64,000 nt of DNA from Coriobacteriaceae bacterium. GTDB lineage: Bacteria > Actinomycetota > Coriobacteriia > Coriobacteriales > Coriobacteriaceae. This document shows, in pieces, positions 44,626-54,291 of this stretch (the stretch's first letter is position 1; each line of letters opens with the position of its first letter). The notes beneath the pieces are model-generated. The model saw nothing but the letters and a program-made list of their open reading frames with translations, was not told the origin of the DNA and did no database searches. The position numbers and the translations under genes were made by a program. The stretch lies in the NCBI GenBank assembly GCA_902362275.1, contig CABIWB010000001.1, forward strand, positions 342,659 to 406,658. Reading direction: 5' to 3'.

Positions 44626-47600
44626 ATGGATCTTTCGACTTTGATGCCGCAACAGCTGCAGATCGTCAAAACGCTCGACCGTCCGCTGTTTGTCTCGGCG
44701 GGCGCCGGTTCGGGCAAGACCTTTACCCTCACGCGCCGCATCGTCTACGCGCTCTCGCCCGAATCCGGTCCGTTCGTTGAGCATCTGGACCAGGTGCTCG
44801 CCATTACCTTTACCAAAGATGCCGCGGCCGAGATCCGCGACCGTGTGCGCCGCGCGCTTATCGAAGAGGGTATGGACGAAGAGGCCCTGACCGTCGACGA
44901 CGCTTGGATCTCGACCATTCACGGCATGTGCTCGCGTATCCTGCGCGCGCACGCGCTGGAGCTGGGCATCGATCCCGAATTCACGGTGCTCACCGATACC
45001 GACGAGCTTATGGATCAGGCTGTCGAGCATGTGTTGGGGCGCGCAACGGCGCCCGATGCCGCGCCCGAGCTCGCCGCTTCGCTTAAGGACCTCTACGCCT
45101 GGTATCCCATGGCGGGCGAGGGCGGCCCCTTTGGCGCCGGCACCACCATCAAGGGCCTGGTGCGCGACCTGCTGGAGCTATCGAGCCAGCTGCCGGGCGG
45201 CATGGACGATGTGTGCGTGGCGCGCGGTCAGGCTGACACCTCGGCGCTGGCCGACGCCTATCGCGCGGCGTTGGGTGCGAGCAAGGCCGCGACCGAGAAG
45301 GCACAAGTGGCACTCGACGCCATCGACGCGTTTGAGGCGAGTGGCAAAACCGTGGAGGATGCGGCGCGACTCATGATGTCGTGCACCATGCCGCGTGCGA
45401 GCAAGGCATTCCCTAAGGAGCAGGTCGAGCTGCTCAAGGCCGAGGCCGCCGATGCGTTTATCAATATCGTGCTGGCTTGCGGTGGTCCCGCGCTCGATGC
45501 GCTGGTGGGGCTTGCCCGTGCTGTGGAGGCCGAGTATCGCGCGCTCAAGGCCGGCCAGTCCGTCCTCGATAATAACGACCTGCTGCGCATGGCGTACGAG
45601 GCGCTGCGCGACTACCCGGCTATTCGAGCTGCCTATGCGGGACGCTTTAAGATGGTCATGATCGACGAGTTCCAGGATACCGACCAGATGCAGGTCGATT
45701 TGATTCGCTATCTGACCGGCGCGGGGGAGCGTGCGCTGTGTACCGTGGGCGATGCGCAGCAGTCGATTTATCGTTTCCGCGGCGCCGAGGTCGAGGTCTT
45801 CCGCCGCCAGGAGCGCAAAGTGGGCTCCTCTGCTGCGCCCGAGACGGCTGTCGCATCCGATGTCCCTGCCGGCGAGCTCGTCAAGCTCGTGCGCAACTTC
45901 CGCAGCCACGACGAGGTGCTGCGTTACGTGGCACGCGTCTTCGACGGCGATGACGGCGGCCTGATGCAGGGCTTTTTGGATCTTGAGGCGAGCGACGGCC
46001 GCAAGGACACGCTGGTGGCAGACGCCTCGCGTCGCCAGGCCCTCTTTGTTGCCGGCGGCAGTACGCAGGAGCGCACACAGGCCAAGGCCCGTGCGATCGC
46101 CGAGCGCTTCCGCGCGCTTGTCGATGCCGGCCAGCCCCAGGGCGGCATGGTGCTGCTGCTGGGCCGCATGACCAACGCCGACGTCTATGCCCAGGCCTTC
46201 CGCGACCAGGGGCTCGACTGCGTGATCGCAGGCGGCTCGGTCTTTGCCCAAGCCGCCGAGGTGCAGACGGTGCGCGCCCTGGTGTGCGCGCTTGCCAATC
46301 CGGCCGATACGGCGCAGGGCCTTATGCCACTGCTCGCCTCGCCGATGTTTGCGCTCGGCGCCCAGGAGTTCCTGGCGCTGGCGACCAAGCTCGATAGCGA
46401 GACGGGGGAGACCTCGCGCCGGAATATCGACGCGGGCATCATGAGTGATTTCGACGTGCCGGGTTTGCAAGACTTGCCGCTCGTGACGCGCGCCCGCGAG
46501 GTGCTGCGGTATGCGCTTCGTCGCGTGGGCCGCGATTCGTTCGCCGCCATCGCGCGCGACGTGGTCAACGCCTCCGGCTGGTTTGTGCGTCTGGCACAGC
46601 GCGGCCCCGAGGGCAAGGCCATTGCCGCCAACGTACTCAAGGCGCTCGATGCCGTGGCCGAAGCGGAGTCCGAGTTCGGCAACTCGCCGCGTTCCATCGC
46701 GCTGGCCTTCGACCGCTTCTTGGCGGGCAAGGAGGCCCCGGGTGCCCTCAACGAGGAGGGTGACGGCGCGGTGCGCATCATGACCGTGCATGCGTCCAAG
46801 GGTCTGGAGTATCCGGTCGTAGCGGTTGCCGAGTGCTTTGGCGTGCGCAAATCGTCCAGTGCGGCACAGATGGGCCGCGTCGACGGTGGGGCGCAAGTCG
46901 TGGCGCTGCCGGCTCGTTTTGATGGCGTTAAGCTTGCCGACGGGACCTTCGTGAAGGGCGATGACGTCAAAAAGCAGTTTGAACACGCGTTTAAGGGCAA
47001 GGGCACGTCGCTGTGGTTGCCGCCGGAGCTCATGGAGGACGTCTGCGCGACGGGCTCTCCCGCCGAGGCATTTGCCCGCCTGCGCAACGACGACCTGCAG
47101 CTTTCGCTCGAGGAGCGGGCTCGTCTGCTTTATGTCGCCATGACGCGAGCGCGCGAGCTGGTCATTCTGGCGATGGATGCCGGCGTGAGCCGCGGCAAGG
47201 TGACGGCGCCGACCTTCGATGTCGAGACGGATCTGACCTACGACGTGCTGCGCCGCATCCTGCCGACCGACAGTCTGGACATGCCGCAGCTCGATAGCGA
47301 CCGTTTGGTGTTCGACAACTCTAAGCCGGGCGACTACGAGCTCATCTCGCTGGCGGACTTTACGTTTGGCGAGCAGGCGTTTGAGGCCAACGCTTCGCTG
47401 GATGTCGAGGGCGGGCTTGTCCGTGGCGATGCGGAGCCGGAGGGTGCCGGTGCAGATGCCCGCGCTGCCGTTCCCGGTCCTGCCGACCCCGAGTCCGATG
47501 CGTTTGAGCTCGTGTATCCCCGGGCGGTGGGCGTGCGCATGGGCACCTGCCCGTATCCGGCGCGCGATTCGTACAGCTACTCGTCAATTGCCGCGGCGCT

Positions 47601-48258
47601 GCATGCCGAGTCCGAGGACCGTGCCGCCGAGGCGCACGTGCCCATGGACGAGGCCGGCGATGATGCGGAGTCGGATGGCTCGGAGATGACGGATGCGGAC
47701 GTGGCTGCTGTCGAGCCCGCCGGCAACCCCATGGCGCTGGGCTCGGCGTTCCATGCCGCCTGCCAGTGGCTGATCGAAATGGGTGCCGATGAGCTGCCCG
47801 CCGCGCGTGCCGATGCACTGGCGCGTCTGTGGCGCCTGACGCCGGAGCAGCGCGAGCGCTTCGACGTTGCCCTGGACCGCTGGCTCAAGTCGGTGGTCCG
47901 TGCCGAGCTGCTCGCCTGGCCCTGCGTTCGCGCCGAGGTGCCGTTCTTTTCGCTGGGCTGCGAGGACGAGGACGTCGCTCGCTACGGTGCATATGCCGAG
48001 GGCGCCATCGACGCTTTGGCGACGAACCTGGCGGATTCGTCATGCGCGCTGGTCATCGACTACAAGACGGGCGGCACGCCGGACGAGACGCCGGAACAGC
48101 TGCAGGAGAAGCACGCCCTGCAGGCGCGCGTCTACGCTGATGTTCTGCACAAGGCGGGCTTTGAGGCCGTGACCGTCAAGTTCGTCCGCGTGGAGCAGGC
48201 GAATCCAGCCATCTTCGTCGAACCCGCCGAACCTCAAGTAGTCACCTACAACCTCTAG
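44626..48258 (+). CDS. addA: AddA-like UvrD-family helicase-nuclease
   Basis: A 1210-residue 3'-5' helicase with nuclease domain. Walker A SAGAGSGKTFTLT near residue 25, Walker B MIDEFQDTD near 345, motif IV-like VGDAQQSIYRFRGA, motif V MTVHASKGLEYPVV and motif VI LLYVAMTRARELV. The C-terminal RecB-type nuclease shows ALVIDYKTGG (near 1140). An acidic low-complexity linker (EGAGADARAAVPGPADPESD) joins the halves. It starts 3 bp after addB, whose last codons hold the AAGGAGGG site. Confidence 0.93.
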   Translation: MDLSTLMPQQLQIVKTLDRPLFVSAGAGSGKTFTLTRRIVYALSPESGPFVEHLDQVLAITFTKDAAAEIRDRVRRALIEEGMDEEALTVDDAWISTIHGMCSRILRAHALELGIDPEFTVLTDTDELMDQAVEHVLGRATAPDAAPELAASLKDLYAWYPMAGEGGPFGAGTTIKGLVRDLLELSSQLPGGMDDVCVARGQADTSALADAYRAALGASKAATEKAQVALDAIDAFEASGKTVEDAARLMMSCTMPRASKAFPKEQVELLKAEAADAFINIVLACGGPALDALVGLARAVEAEYRALKAGQSVLDNNDLLRMAYEALRDYPAIRAAYAGRFKMVMIDEFQDTDQMQVDLIRYLTGAGERALCTVGDAQQSIYRFRGAEVEVFRRQERKVGSSAAPETAVASDVPAGELVKLVRNFRSHDEVLRYVARVFDGDDGGLMQGFLDLEASDGRKDTLVADASRRQALFVAGGSTQERTQAKARAIAERFRALVDAGQPQGGMVLLLGRMTNADVYAQAFRDQGLDCVIAGGSVFAQAAEVQTVRALVCALANPADTAQGLMPLLASPMFALGAQEFLALATKLDSETGETSRRNIDAGIMSDFDVPGLQDLPLVTRAREVLRYALRRVGRDSFAAIARDVVNASGWFVRLAQRGPEGKAIAANVLKALDAVAEAESEFGNSPRSIALAFDRFLAGKEAPGALNEEGDGAVRIMTVHASKGLEYPVVAVAECFGVRKSSSAAQMGRVDGGAQVVALPARFDGVKLADGTFVKGDDVKKQFEHAFKGKGTSLWLPPELMEDVCATGSPAEAFARLRNDDLQLSLEERARLLYVAMTRARELVILAMDAGVSRGKVTAPTFDVETDLTYDVLRRILPTDSLDMPQLDSDRLVFDNSKPGDYELISLADFTFGEQAFEANASLDVEGGLVRGDAEPEGAGADARAAVPGPADPESDAFELVYPRAVGVRMGTCPYPARDSYSYSSIAAALHAESEDRAAEAHVPMDEAGDDAESDGSEMTDADVAAVEPAGNPMALGSAFHAACQWLIEMGADELPAARADALARLWRLTPEQRERFDVALDRWLKSVVRAELLAWPCVRAEVPFFSLGCEDEDVARYGAYAEGAIDALATNLADSSCALVIDYKTGGTPDETPEQLQEKHALQARVYADVLHKAGFEAVTVKFVRVEQANPAIFVEPAEPQVVTYNL

Positions 48259-48270
48259 CCCTCAGATAAC

Positions 48271-48333
48271 TTGCGGTGGAATACGGACTGTTTTGGCCAA
48301 AAAAGCCGCCAAACAGTCCGTATTTCACCGCAA
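48271..48333. repeat. Family A palindrome, third copy
   Basis: Arms 48271-48293 and 48311-48333 (TTGCGGTGGAATACGGACTG type) pair along 23 bp with one G-T. It sits 12 bp after addA and could act as its terminator. Confidence 0.9.
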
Positions 48334-48394
48334 CGCATGGGAGAGCCTGGGGCGGTACAATGGCTCGAACGGTTCAAACGAATAAGGAGCCATC

Positions 48395-48904
48395 ATGCAG
48401 TTCACCAAAACGCTTAAGGTGACGCCGGAGGAGCTTTTTGACGCTCTGGCGGGGTCCATCATGCAGGATATCGAGAACGCCACGGGCAAGCGTCCCAGCC
48501 ACAACAAGCTCAACGGCTATAAGTACGAGAAGCGCGCCCAGTCCGCAAAAGGCAAGGCCAAGGGCACGGCGATCAAGGTTAAGATCAAGCACTTTGACTA
48601 CCCGTGTCTCTATGAGGTCCGTTTTCAGTATGCGGCGGGCATCAATACCATGCGCTATGAGGCTGCACCTGCTGGCGATGGTGCCTGCGAGCTCACCTAT
48701 ACCGAGGATTTTCAGGGTGTGGGTGGTAACACGTCTGGTACGCGCGGCAAGCTCGGCCTCTTCTTCTATGAGCGCAAGCTCAAGAGCCACGCCAACCAGA
48801 CGATTGATCAAATCGTCAAATACATCGAGGGTGAGCGCCGCGTAAAGGCTAATCCCGCCTTCGCCGATGATGCTGCCGAAAACGCTTCGGATGTATTCCA
48901 TTGA
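48395..48904 (+). CDS. DUF3284 domain protein
   Basis: A 169-residue protein. The N-terminus MQFTKTLKVTPEELFDALAGSIMQDIENATGK matches DUF3284, a SRPBCC-like beta-grasp family of unknown function common in gut Gram-positives. The acidic C-terminus is probably disordered. ATG follows AAGGAG. Monocistronic in appearance. Confidence 0.85.
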   Translation: MQFTKTLKVTPEELFDALAGSIMQDIENATGKRPSHNKLNGYKYEKRAQSAKGKAKGTAIKVKIKHFDYPCLYEVRFQYAAGINTMRYEAAPAGDGACELTYTEDFQGVGGNTSGTRGKLGLFFYERKLKSHANQTIDQIVKYIEGERRVKANPAFADDAAENASDVFH

Positions 48905-49008
48905 TACCCCTGTGCAAATGCTTTACCGCTCTTCACATCAACTGTGGACACTTCAGGCTTCGAGTCAGTAGCGAGCGGCCCGACAAAATTAGTTGACGGA
49001 AGTGCCAA

Positions 49009-50209
49009 GTGAATAAGAATGCCACTACGCAACTGCATATCTATTCCGCCTTTTTCGTTCTCGCGGGATTTGTTTTAAATCGGGGAGTGTTTTTACTTTT
49101 CCTTGCGGAGAAAGGAATGTCTGTCACGGAAATCGCGCTTTATCAAGCCCTGTTTAACATTGCAACGGTCGTCCTCGAGCTGCCAACAGGGCTGATAGGC
49201 GATTTCTTTGGAAAAATAGTTTTCGATTCAAGTGGGCGTGCTGCTGCTTTTCTTCCATACGGCTGGCATGCTGTTGCTCTCAGGCCCCTTTCTTGTCGTG
49301 CTTTCCCTTGTTGAGGCACTCGCCTACTCCCTTCAATCGGGGTCCGAACAAGCACTTTTATATGAAATTGCCCGGAATGCCAGTCAAGGAGAGCGCTTCC
49401 TCACCATCAACGCTCGGCTGCTTGCCGCGCAATCAATCGCTACGGGAATGGCAATTGTGCTCGGATCTTTCATTGCCCAAGTATCTTGGAGCGCCCTCTA
49501 CGTATGCGTTTCCGTTTTCTATCTCCTGCAGCTTTTCCTTCTGTATCCCATTGAGAGGATGGAAACGACCCATTCCAAAAACTCTGGGGAGGAAAGGTTT
49601 GACGTAGCCAAGATCTTCAGACGCGAAACCTGGTGCATTGGAGAATCCGCTTTTGCGGTGTTGCTTCTTCTAATCGGCACAAGCATGCTCGATGGATTCT
49701 ATGGGAGTTATTACAACTTGAATCAGTTGGTATTCGACGCATTTGATGCTCCCGTCTCCATAATAGGAATCTTTTTCGGTGCATCCTATGCAGTAAATGC
49801 GACGGCCTACATTGCAGCAGATTTCTTCTCATCGCGTTTCGGGAAAAGAAATACCATGCTCGGCTCGATGCTAATCGAGGCTGGTCTTTTCATGATTCTT
49901 CCGTGGTTCGCTTCAAATCCGCTGTGTTTGTTTGGCCTTAGCATGGCGCTTTGCTTTCTCCCAGAAGTGGTGTACATCACTTCGGAAAACTTAATCCAAG
50001 ACGCGATAGCGGACGATCTCCGCGCGACGGTCCTTTCCGTCGCGTCTCTGGTAAGGGCTCTCTTTTCCGCAATGTTTTTCTCCATATTTGGATATGTGTT
50101 GGGGTTATATCCCATTCAGATAGTGCTCGGTGTTATTGGCGCAATCGCGATAGCAATTACCGCCGTTGTTTCTTTAAAAATGGTAGGAATACAGGTCTCC
50201 AAGAATTGA
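49009..50209 (+). pseudogene. MFS transporter with a frameshift
   Basis: The first segment (GTG 49009) encodes two helices and the motif-A-like GLIGDFFGK; after codons for FGKI (about 49208-49222) the frame must drop one base to continue FSIQVGVLLLFFHTAGMLLL and the remaining nine or so helices to 50209. Together they give about 400 residues, a normal 12-helix major facilitator. One extra base explains the break; a sequencing error is possible. GC content is lower than that of neighbouring genes, suggesting transfer. Substrate unknown. Confidence 0.75.
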
Positions 50210-50449
50210 TATATCGATTGACGAGCTGCCCGAAGCGTCGAGCCTTCTTGATGGACATGACTATTCGTCACAAATCATTCAGCGTATCGCCGGGGTTCCA
50301 GTAATACTCGATATATCTGGATGCACTCATTCCCCTTTTTGAAGGTCCCAAAAAGACTGCCCGTGTGGGTTTGGCTAGGTTTGGGTGCTGTCCGTGCCGT
50401 GGGGTAAAATCGTTCAGTCAGAACACGAACCCGCATCGGAGCTCATCAC
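50210..50449 (+). other. Intergenic region upstream of dnaE with a possible gene remnant
   Basis: From 50211 one frame reads IDISIDELPEASSLLDGHD...IAGVPVILDISGC and stops at about 50342 with no start codon or ribosome site, so it could be a decayed fragment. Nothing else is seen. The dnaE promoter should lie after 50350. Confidence 0.3.
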
Positions 50450-53400
50450 ATGGCATTCGTCCATCTGCACAATCACACTGTTTTCTCCATGCTCGACGGC
50501 GCAACCCGTATCCAGGATATGGTCAATCGCGCTGTTGAGCTTGGCATGCCCGCCGTGGCCATTACCGACCACGGCTACATGTACGGCGTGCCCGACCTGG
50601 CGCTGGCCTGCGACGCCGTCAACCATAACACGCCCGAGTACAAAACGTGGAGTCACGATAAGGCCTTCTTGGAAAAGGACCGCCGCGACGAGCTGGTGGA
50701 GCCCGATCCCGAGGAAAACCCGCGCGAGCATGCCCAGTATGTGAAGGACATGGCCATGTGGGACGAGAAGGGCAACATCGACGAGCTCAAGCCGCCCCTG
50801 GTCATCAAACCCATCTTTGGCTGCGAGGTCTACTTTACGCCGGACGAGACCCTTGCCCGCGACCACAAGCCCGAGCTCTACCACATGATCCTTCTGGCAA
50901 AGGATCAGGAGGGCTACGTCAACCTGATGCAGACGGTTTCCGAGGCCGCCGTGCAGGGCTTTTACTACAAGCCGCGCGTGACGCTCGACAACCTGCGCCG
51001 CCATGCCAAGGGCATGATCTGCACGAGCGCCTGCATCGCCGGCATCATCCCCAAATACATCGACCGTGGTGACATGGAGGGCGCCATCAAATGGGCCGAG
51101 ACTTTCCGTGACACCTTCGACTCCGGCGACTTCTACATTGAGATCCAGGAACACGGCATTACCACCGACAACGGCCTGACAGACGAGCAGATGGACCGCA
51201 CGCTCATCGATATCGCCAAGCAGGTGGGCGTCAAGGTCATCGCCACCAACGACTTCCACTACCTGCGCCGCGAGGATGCGCCCGTGCAGGACGTCATCAT
51301 GTGTATTGGCATGAACGCCAAGGTCGATGACCCCAACCGCATGCGCATGACCGGCTCGGAGTTTTACATGAAGACCGAGGAGGAGATGCGGGCGATGTTC
51401 CCGTATTGCCCCGAGGCCTGCGACAACACGCTCGAGATCGCCGACAAGTGCTACGTCGAGCTCGACTGGGACTCTATCATCCTGCCGCGCTTTCCGTTGC
51501 TCGATCCCGGCGAGACGCACGAGAGCCAGTTCCGCCGTGAGTGCGAGAAGGGCCTGCGCCAGCACTATGGCGACGACTGGGCCACGCGCGAGATCGGTGG
51601 CGTCAACATCAAAGAGCGCTTTGAGTACGAATACAAGGTCATCTGCGACAAGGGCTTTGCCGCCTACTTTTTGATCGTTGCCGAGTACGTGCAATGGGCT
51701 AAGGACAACGGCATCGGCGTCGGCCCCGGCCGTGGCTCGGCCGCCGGCGCTATCGTCGCCTACGCCATGAACATCACCGCGTTCGACCCGCTCGAGAACG
51801 GCCTGATGTTCGAGAGGTTCCTGTCCCCGCAACGTACCGAGATGCCCGATATCGATATGGACTTCGACGATGAGCGACGCCTCGAGGTCGTGGAGCACGT
51901 TCGTCAGCTCTACGGCCCCGAGAAGGTTACCCACGTCATCACCTACTCGACCATCAAGGCCAAGCAGGCCATCAACGACGCCGCGCGCGTCCTGGACTAC
52001 CCGGTCTACATGGGCCAGCGCCTGTCCAAGATGGTCTCGAGCGACCCCAAGGTCAAGCTCAAGCAGGTGCTCGACAAACAACCCGGCAAAGAGGATCTGT
52101 TTAACCCCGATTTTGCCGAGGCCTATAAAAAGGACGACGACGCTCGCCGCATCATCGACACGGCGCTCTCGATCGAGGGCCTCACCCGTGGCGAGGGCGT
52201 GCACGCGTGCGCCGTTCTGATCTGCCGCGATCCCGTCAACGAGCACGTGCCCACCAAGCTCGACACCAAGGGCGGCGTCGAGATTACCCAGTACGAGGGC
52301 CATACCGTCGCCGACATGGGCCTGCTCAAGATGGACTTCTTGGGCCTGCGCACGCTGACGGTTATCTCCAAGGCCAAGGCAAACATCAAAAAGAACTTCG
52401 GCATCGACATCAAAGAGGAAGAGATTCCCTTTGACGATCCCGAGATCTTTAAGCTCATGGGCTCCGGCCACACCGCCGGCGTCTTCCAGGTCGAGTCCGC
52501 CGGCATGACGGCCACGATCAAGAACATGAAGCCCACCGAGTACAAACACGTCGTGGCATTGATCGCCCTGTACCGCCCGGGCCCGCTGGGCGCCGGCATG
52601 GTCTCGTCCTACATCAACCGTATGAACGGCAAGGAGCCGGCCGTCTCCTACGACGACCGTCTGGACGACATCCTGGGCGAAACCTACGGCACCATGGTCT
52701 ACCAGGAGCAGGTTATGCTCATCTCCGTCGAGATGTGCGGCTTCTCCAAGGGCGAATCGGACTCGCGTATCCGTAAGCCCGTGGCTAAGAAAAAGATTAA
52801 GCTGCTCACGTCGACGGTGCTCCACTGGGAGGATGGCTCGGACGAGACCACTTACGACCACTGGATGAATGGCGCTATCAAGAACAACTACACGCGCGAG
52901 GTCGCCCAGAAGATTTGGGACGATGTCCTTGAGTTCGCGTCCTACGCCTTCAATAAGTCGCACTCCGCCGGCTACGCCATCCTGGTTATGCAGACGGCAT
53001 GGCTCAAGGCGCACTATCCGCACGAGTACATGGCGGCCGTTCTGACGTCCTATACGGGTAAGACCGACAAGATCGTGCACTACGTCTCGGCGTGCCGTCA
53101 CGACGGCATCCCCGTGCTGTCGCCAGATGTCAACGAGTCCGGTACCGAGTTCACGGCTACCAAGGAAGGCGTGCGCTTTGGTCTGGCCGGTATCCGCGGC
53201 GTGGGCACCGGCGTGGCACAGGCGATTATCGCCGAGCGCGAGGCGGGCGGTCCGTTTAAGACGCTGCACGACTTTGTCGAGCGCGTGGACTCGAGCCAGG
53301 CCAACCGTCGCGTGATCGAATCGCTGATCAAGGCAGGCGCCTTCGACTCCACGGGCTATCCGCGTCGCCAGATGATGCACTTTGTGGACAAGAACAACCC

Positions 53401-54253
53401 CGAGAACATCATCGATGCCGCGGTAAAGCGCCAGAAGGACCGCGCGAGCGGCCAAACGTCGTTCTTCGATATGTTTGGCGACGTTGAGGGCTCGGGCTTC
53501 GAGGTGAGCGTGCCCGATCCGGATGGCCAGGAATGGGACCGCCACCTTAAGTTGAGCCAGGAGAAGGAGGTTCTGGGCATCTATGTCTCGGACCACCCGC
53601 TGCGCCCGTTTGAGTATGCGCTAGCCAAGGCGCGCGACTTCTCGTTCTCGCAGATCGACACCGGATACGAGGTGCAAAACCCCACGGGTGGCACCATCAA
53701 CCAGGAGATTCCCGAGGGCAAGGCGCTGTGGTGGGCCGGCATGGTCTCGAGCGTGTCCAAGCGCGTGACCAAAAACGGCGACCCCATGGGCATCGTGCAG
53801 CTCGAAGACATGGAAGGCGAGGCCACGGTCGTGGTGTTCCCCAAGACCTACAAGGAGGCCGAGGGGTATCTGTATGGCGAGGTCGATCCCGAGACCGGCG
53901 CGCAGCTGTCCGACGCGTTTGTGCGCATTAAGGGCAAGCTCGAGCGCTCGGACCGCGGCGACCAGATCATCGCGCAGGAGATTGTGCCGCTGGAGCTTAG
54001 CGAGGAGAAAAACAAGCCCAAGGTCTTTGAGGTCATGGTGCCCAACAGCCGATTTAGCCAGGGCAATATGGCGCGCCTGGCCACGGTGCTCACCACCAAC
54101 CCGGGCGGCGATCGCGTGGAGATCTTTATTGAGCAGGTGGACGGGCGCGTGCTCCGTGCCGAGGTGCCGGTCAAGGTCAACGCACGCTCGATTCCGCTGC
54201 TGGCAGAGGCAAAGGCCATCGTCGGCAACCAAGGCAGAGTGACGGTGATCTAA
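50450..54253 (+). CDS. dnaE: DNA polymerase III alpha subunit
   Basis: A 1267-residue replicative polymerase. The N-terminal PHP domain begins FVHLHNHTVFSMLDGATRI; the palm has VGPGRGSAAGAIVAYAM and the catalytic triad in PDIDMDFDDERR (near residue 465); fingers and helix-hairpin-helix follow; the C-terminal OB-fold (ALWWAGMVSSVSKRVTKNGD) and tau-binding region end the protein. DnaE type, not PolC, as no embedded exonuclease is present. Most PHP metal residues look intact, so proofreading-like activity is possible. Confidence 0.96.
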   Translation: MAFVHLHNHTVFSMLDGATRIQDMVNRAVELGMPAVAITDHGYMYGVPDLALACDAVNHNTPEYKTWSHDKAFLEKDRRDELVEPDPEENPREHAQYVKDMAMWDEKGNIDELKPPLVIKPIFGCEVYFTPDETLARDHKPELYHMILLAKDQEGYVNLMQTVSEAAVQGFYYKPRVTLDNLRRHAKGMICTSACIAGIIPKYIDRGDMEGAIKWAETFRDTFDSGDFYIEIQEHGITTDNGLTDEQMDRTLIDIAKQVGVKVIATNDFHYLRREDAPVQDVIMCIGMNAKVDDPNRMRMTGSEFYMKTEEEMRAMFPYCPEACDNTLEIADKCYVELDWDSIILPRFPLLDPGETHESQFRRECEKGLRQHYGDDWATREIGGVNIKERFEYEYKVICDKGFAAYFLIVAEYVQWAKDNGIGVGPGRGSAAGAIVAYAMNITAFDPLENGLMFERFLSPQRTEMPDIDMDFDDERRLEVVEHVRQLYGPEKVTHVITYSTIKAKQAINDAARVLDYPVYMGQRLSKMVSSDPKVKLKQVLDKQPGKEDLFNPDFAEAYKKDDDARRIIDTALSIEGLTRGEGVHACAVLICRDPVNEHVPTKLDTKGGVEITQYEGHTVADMGLLKMDFLGLRTLTVISKAKANIKKNFGIDIKEEEIPFDDPEIFKLMGSGHTAGVFQVESAGMTATIKNMKPTEYKHVVALIALYRPGPLGAGMVSSYINRMNGKEPAVSYDDRLDDILGETYGTMVYQEQVMLISVEMCGFSKGESDSRIRKPVAKKKIKLLTSTVLHWEDGSDETTYDHWMNGAIKNNYTREVAQKIWDDVLEFASYAFNKSHSAGYAILVMQTAWLKAHYPHEYMAAVLTSYTGKTDKIVHYVSACRHDGIPVLSPDVNESGTEFTATKEGVRFGLAGIRGVGTGVAQAIIAEREAGGPFKTLHDFVERVDSSQANRRVIESLIKAGAFDSTGYPRRQMMHFVDKNNPENIIDAAVKRQKDRASGQTSFFDMFGDVEGSGFEVSVPDPDGQEWDRHLKLSQEKEVLGIYVSDHPLRPFEYALAKARDFSFSQIDTGYEVQNPTGGTINQEIPEGKALWWAGMVSSVSKRVTKNGDPMGIVQLEDMEGEATVVVFPKTYKEAEGYLYGEVDPETGAQLSDAFVRIKGKLERSDRGDQIIAQEIVPLELSEEKNKPKVFEVMVPNSRFSQGNMARLATVLTTNPGGDRVEIFIEQVDGRVLRAEVPVKVNARSIPLLAEAKAIVGNQGRVTVI

Positions 54254-54291
54254 GGGCGACCTTGCTGGTCCGCGCGAGATTGGAGGAAGTG

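Noticed and set aside
50414..53596. A 1060-codon minus-strand frame opposite dnaE
   Set aside because: dnaE is unmistakable on the plus strand; the antisense frame has no domain.
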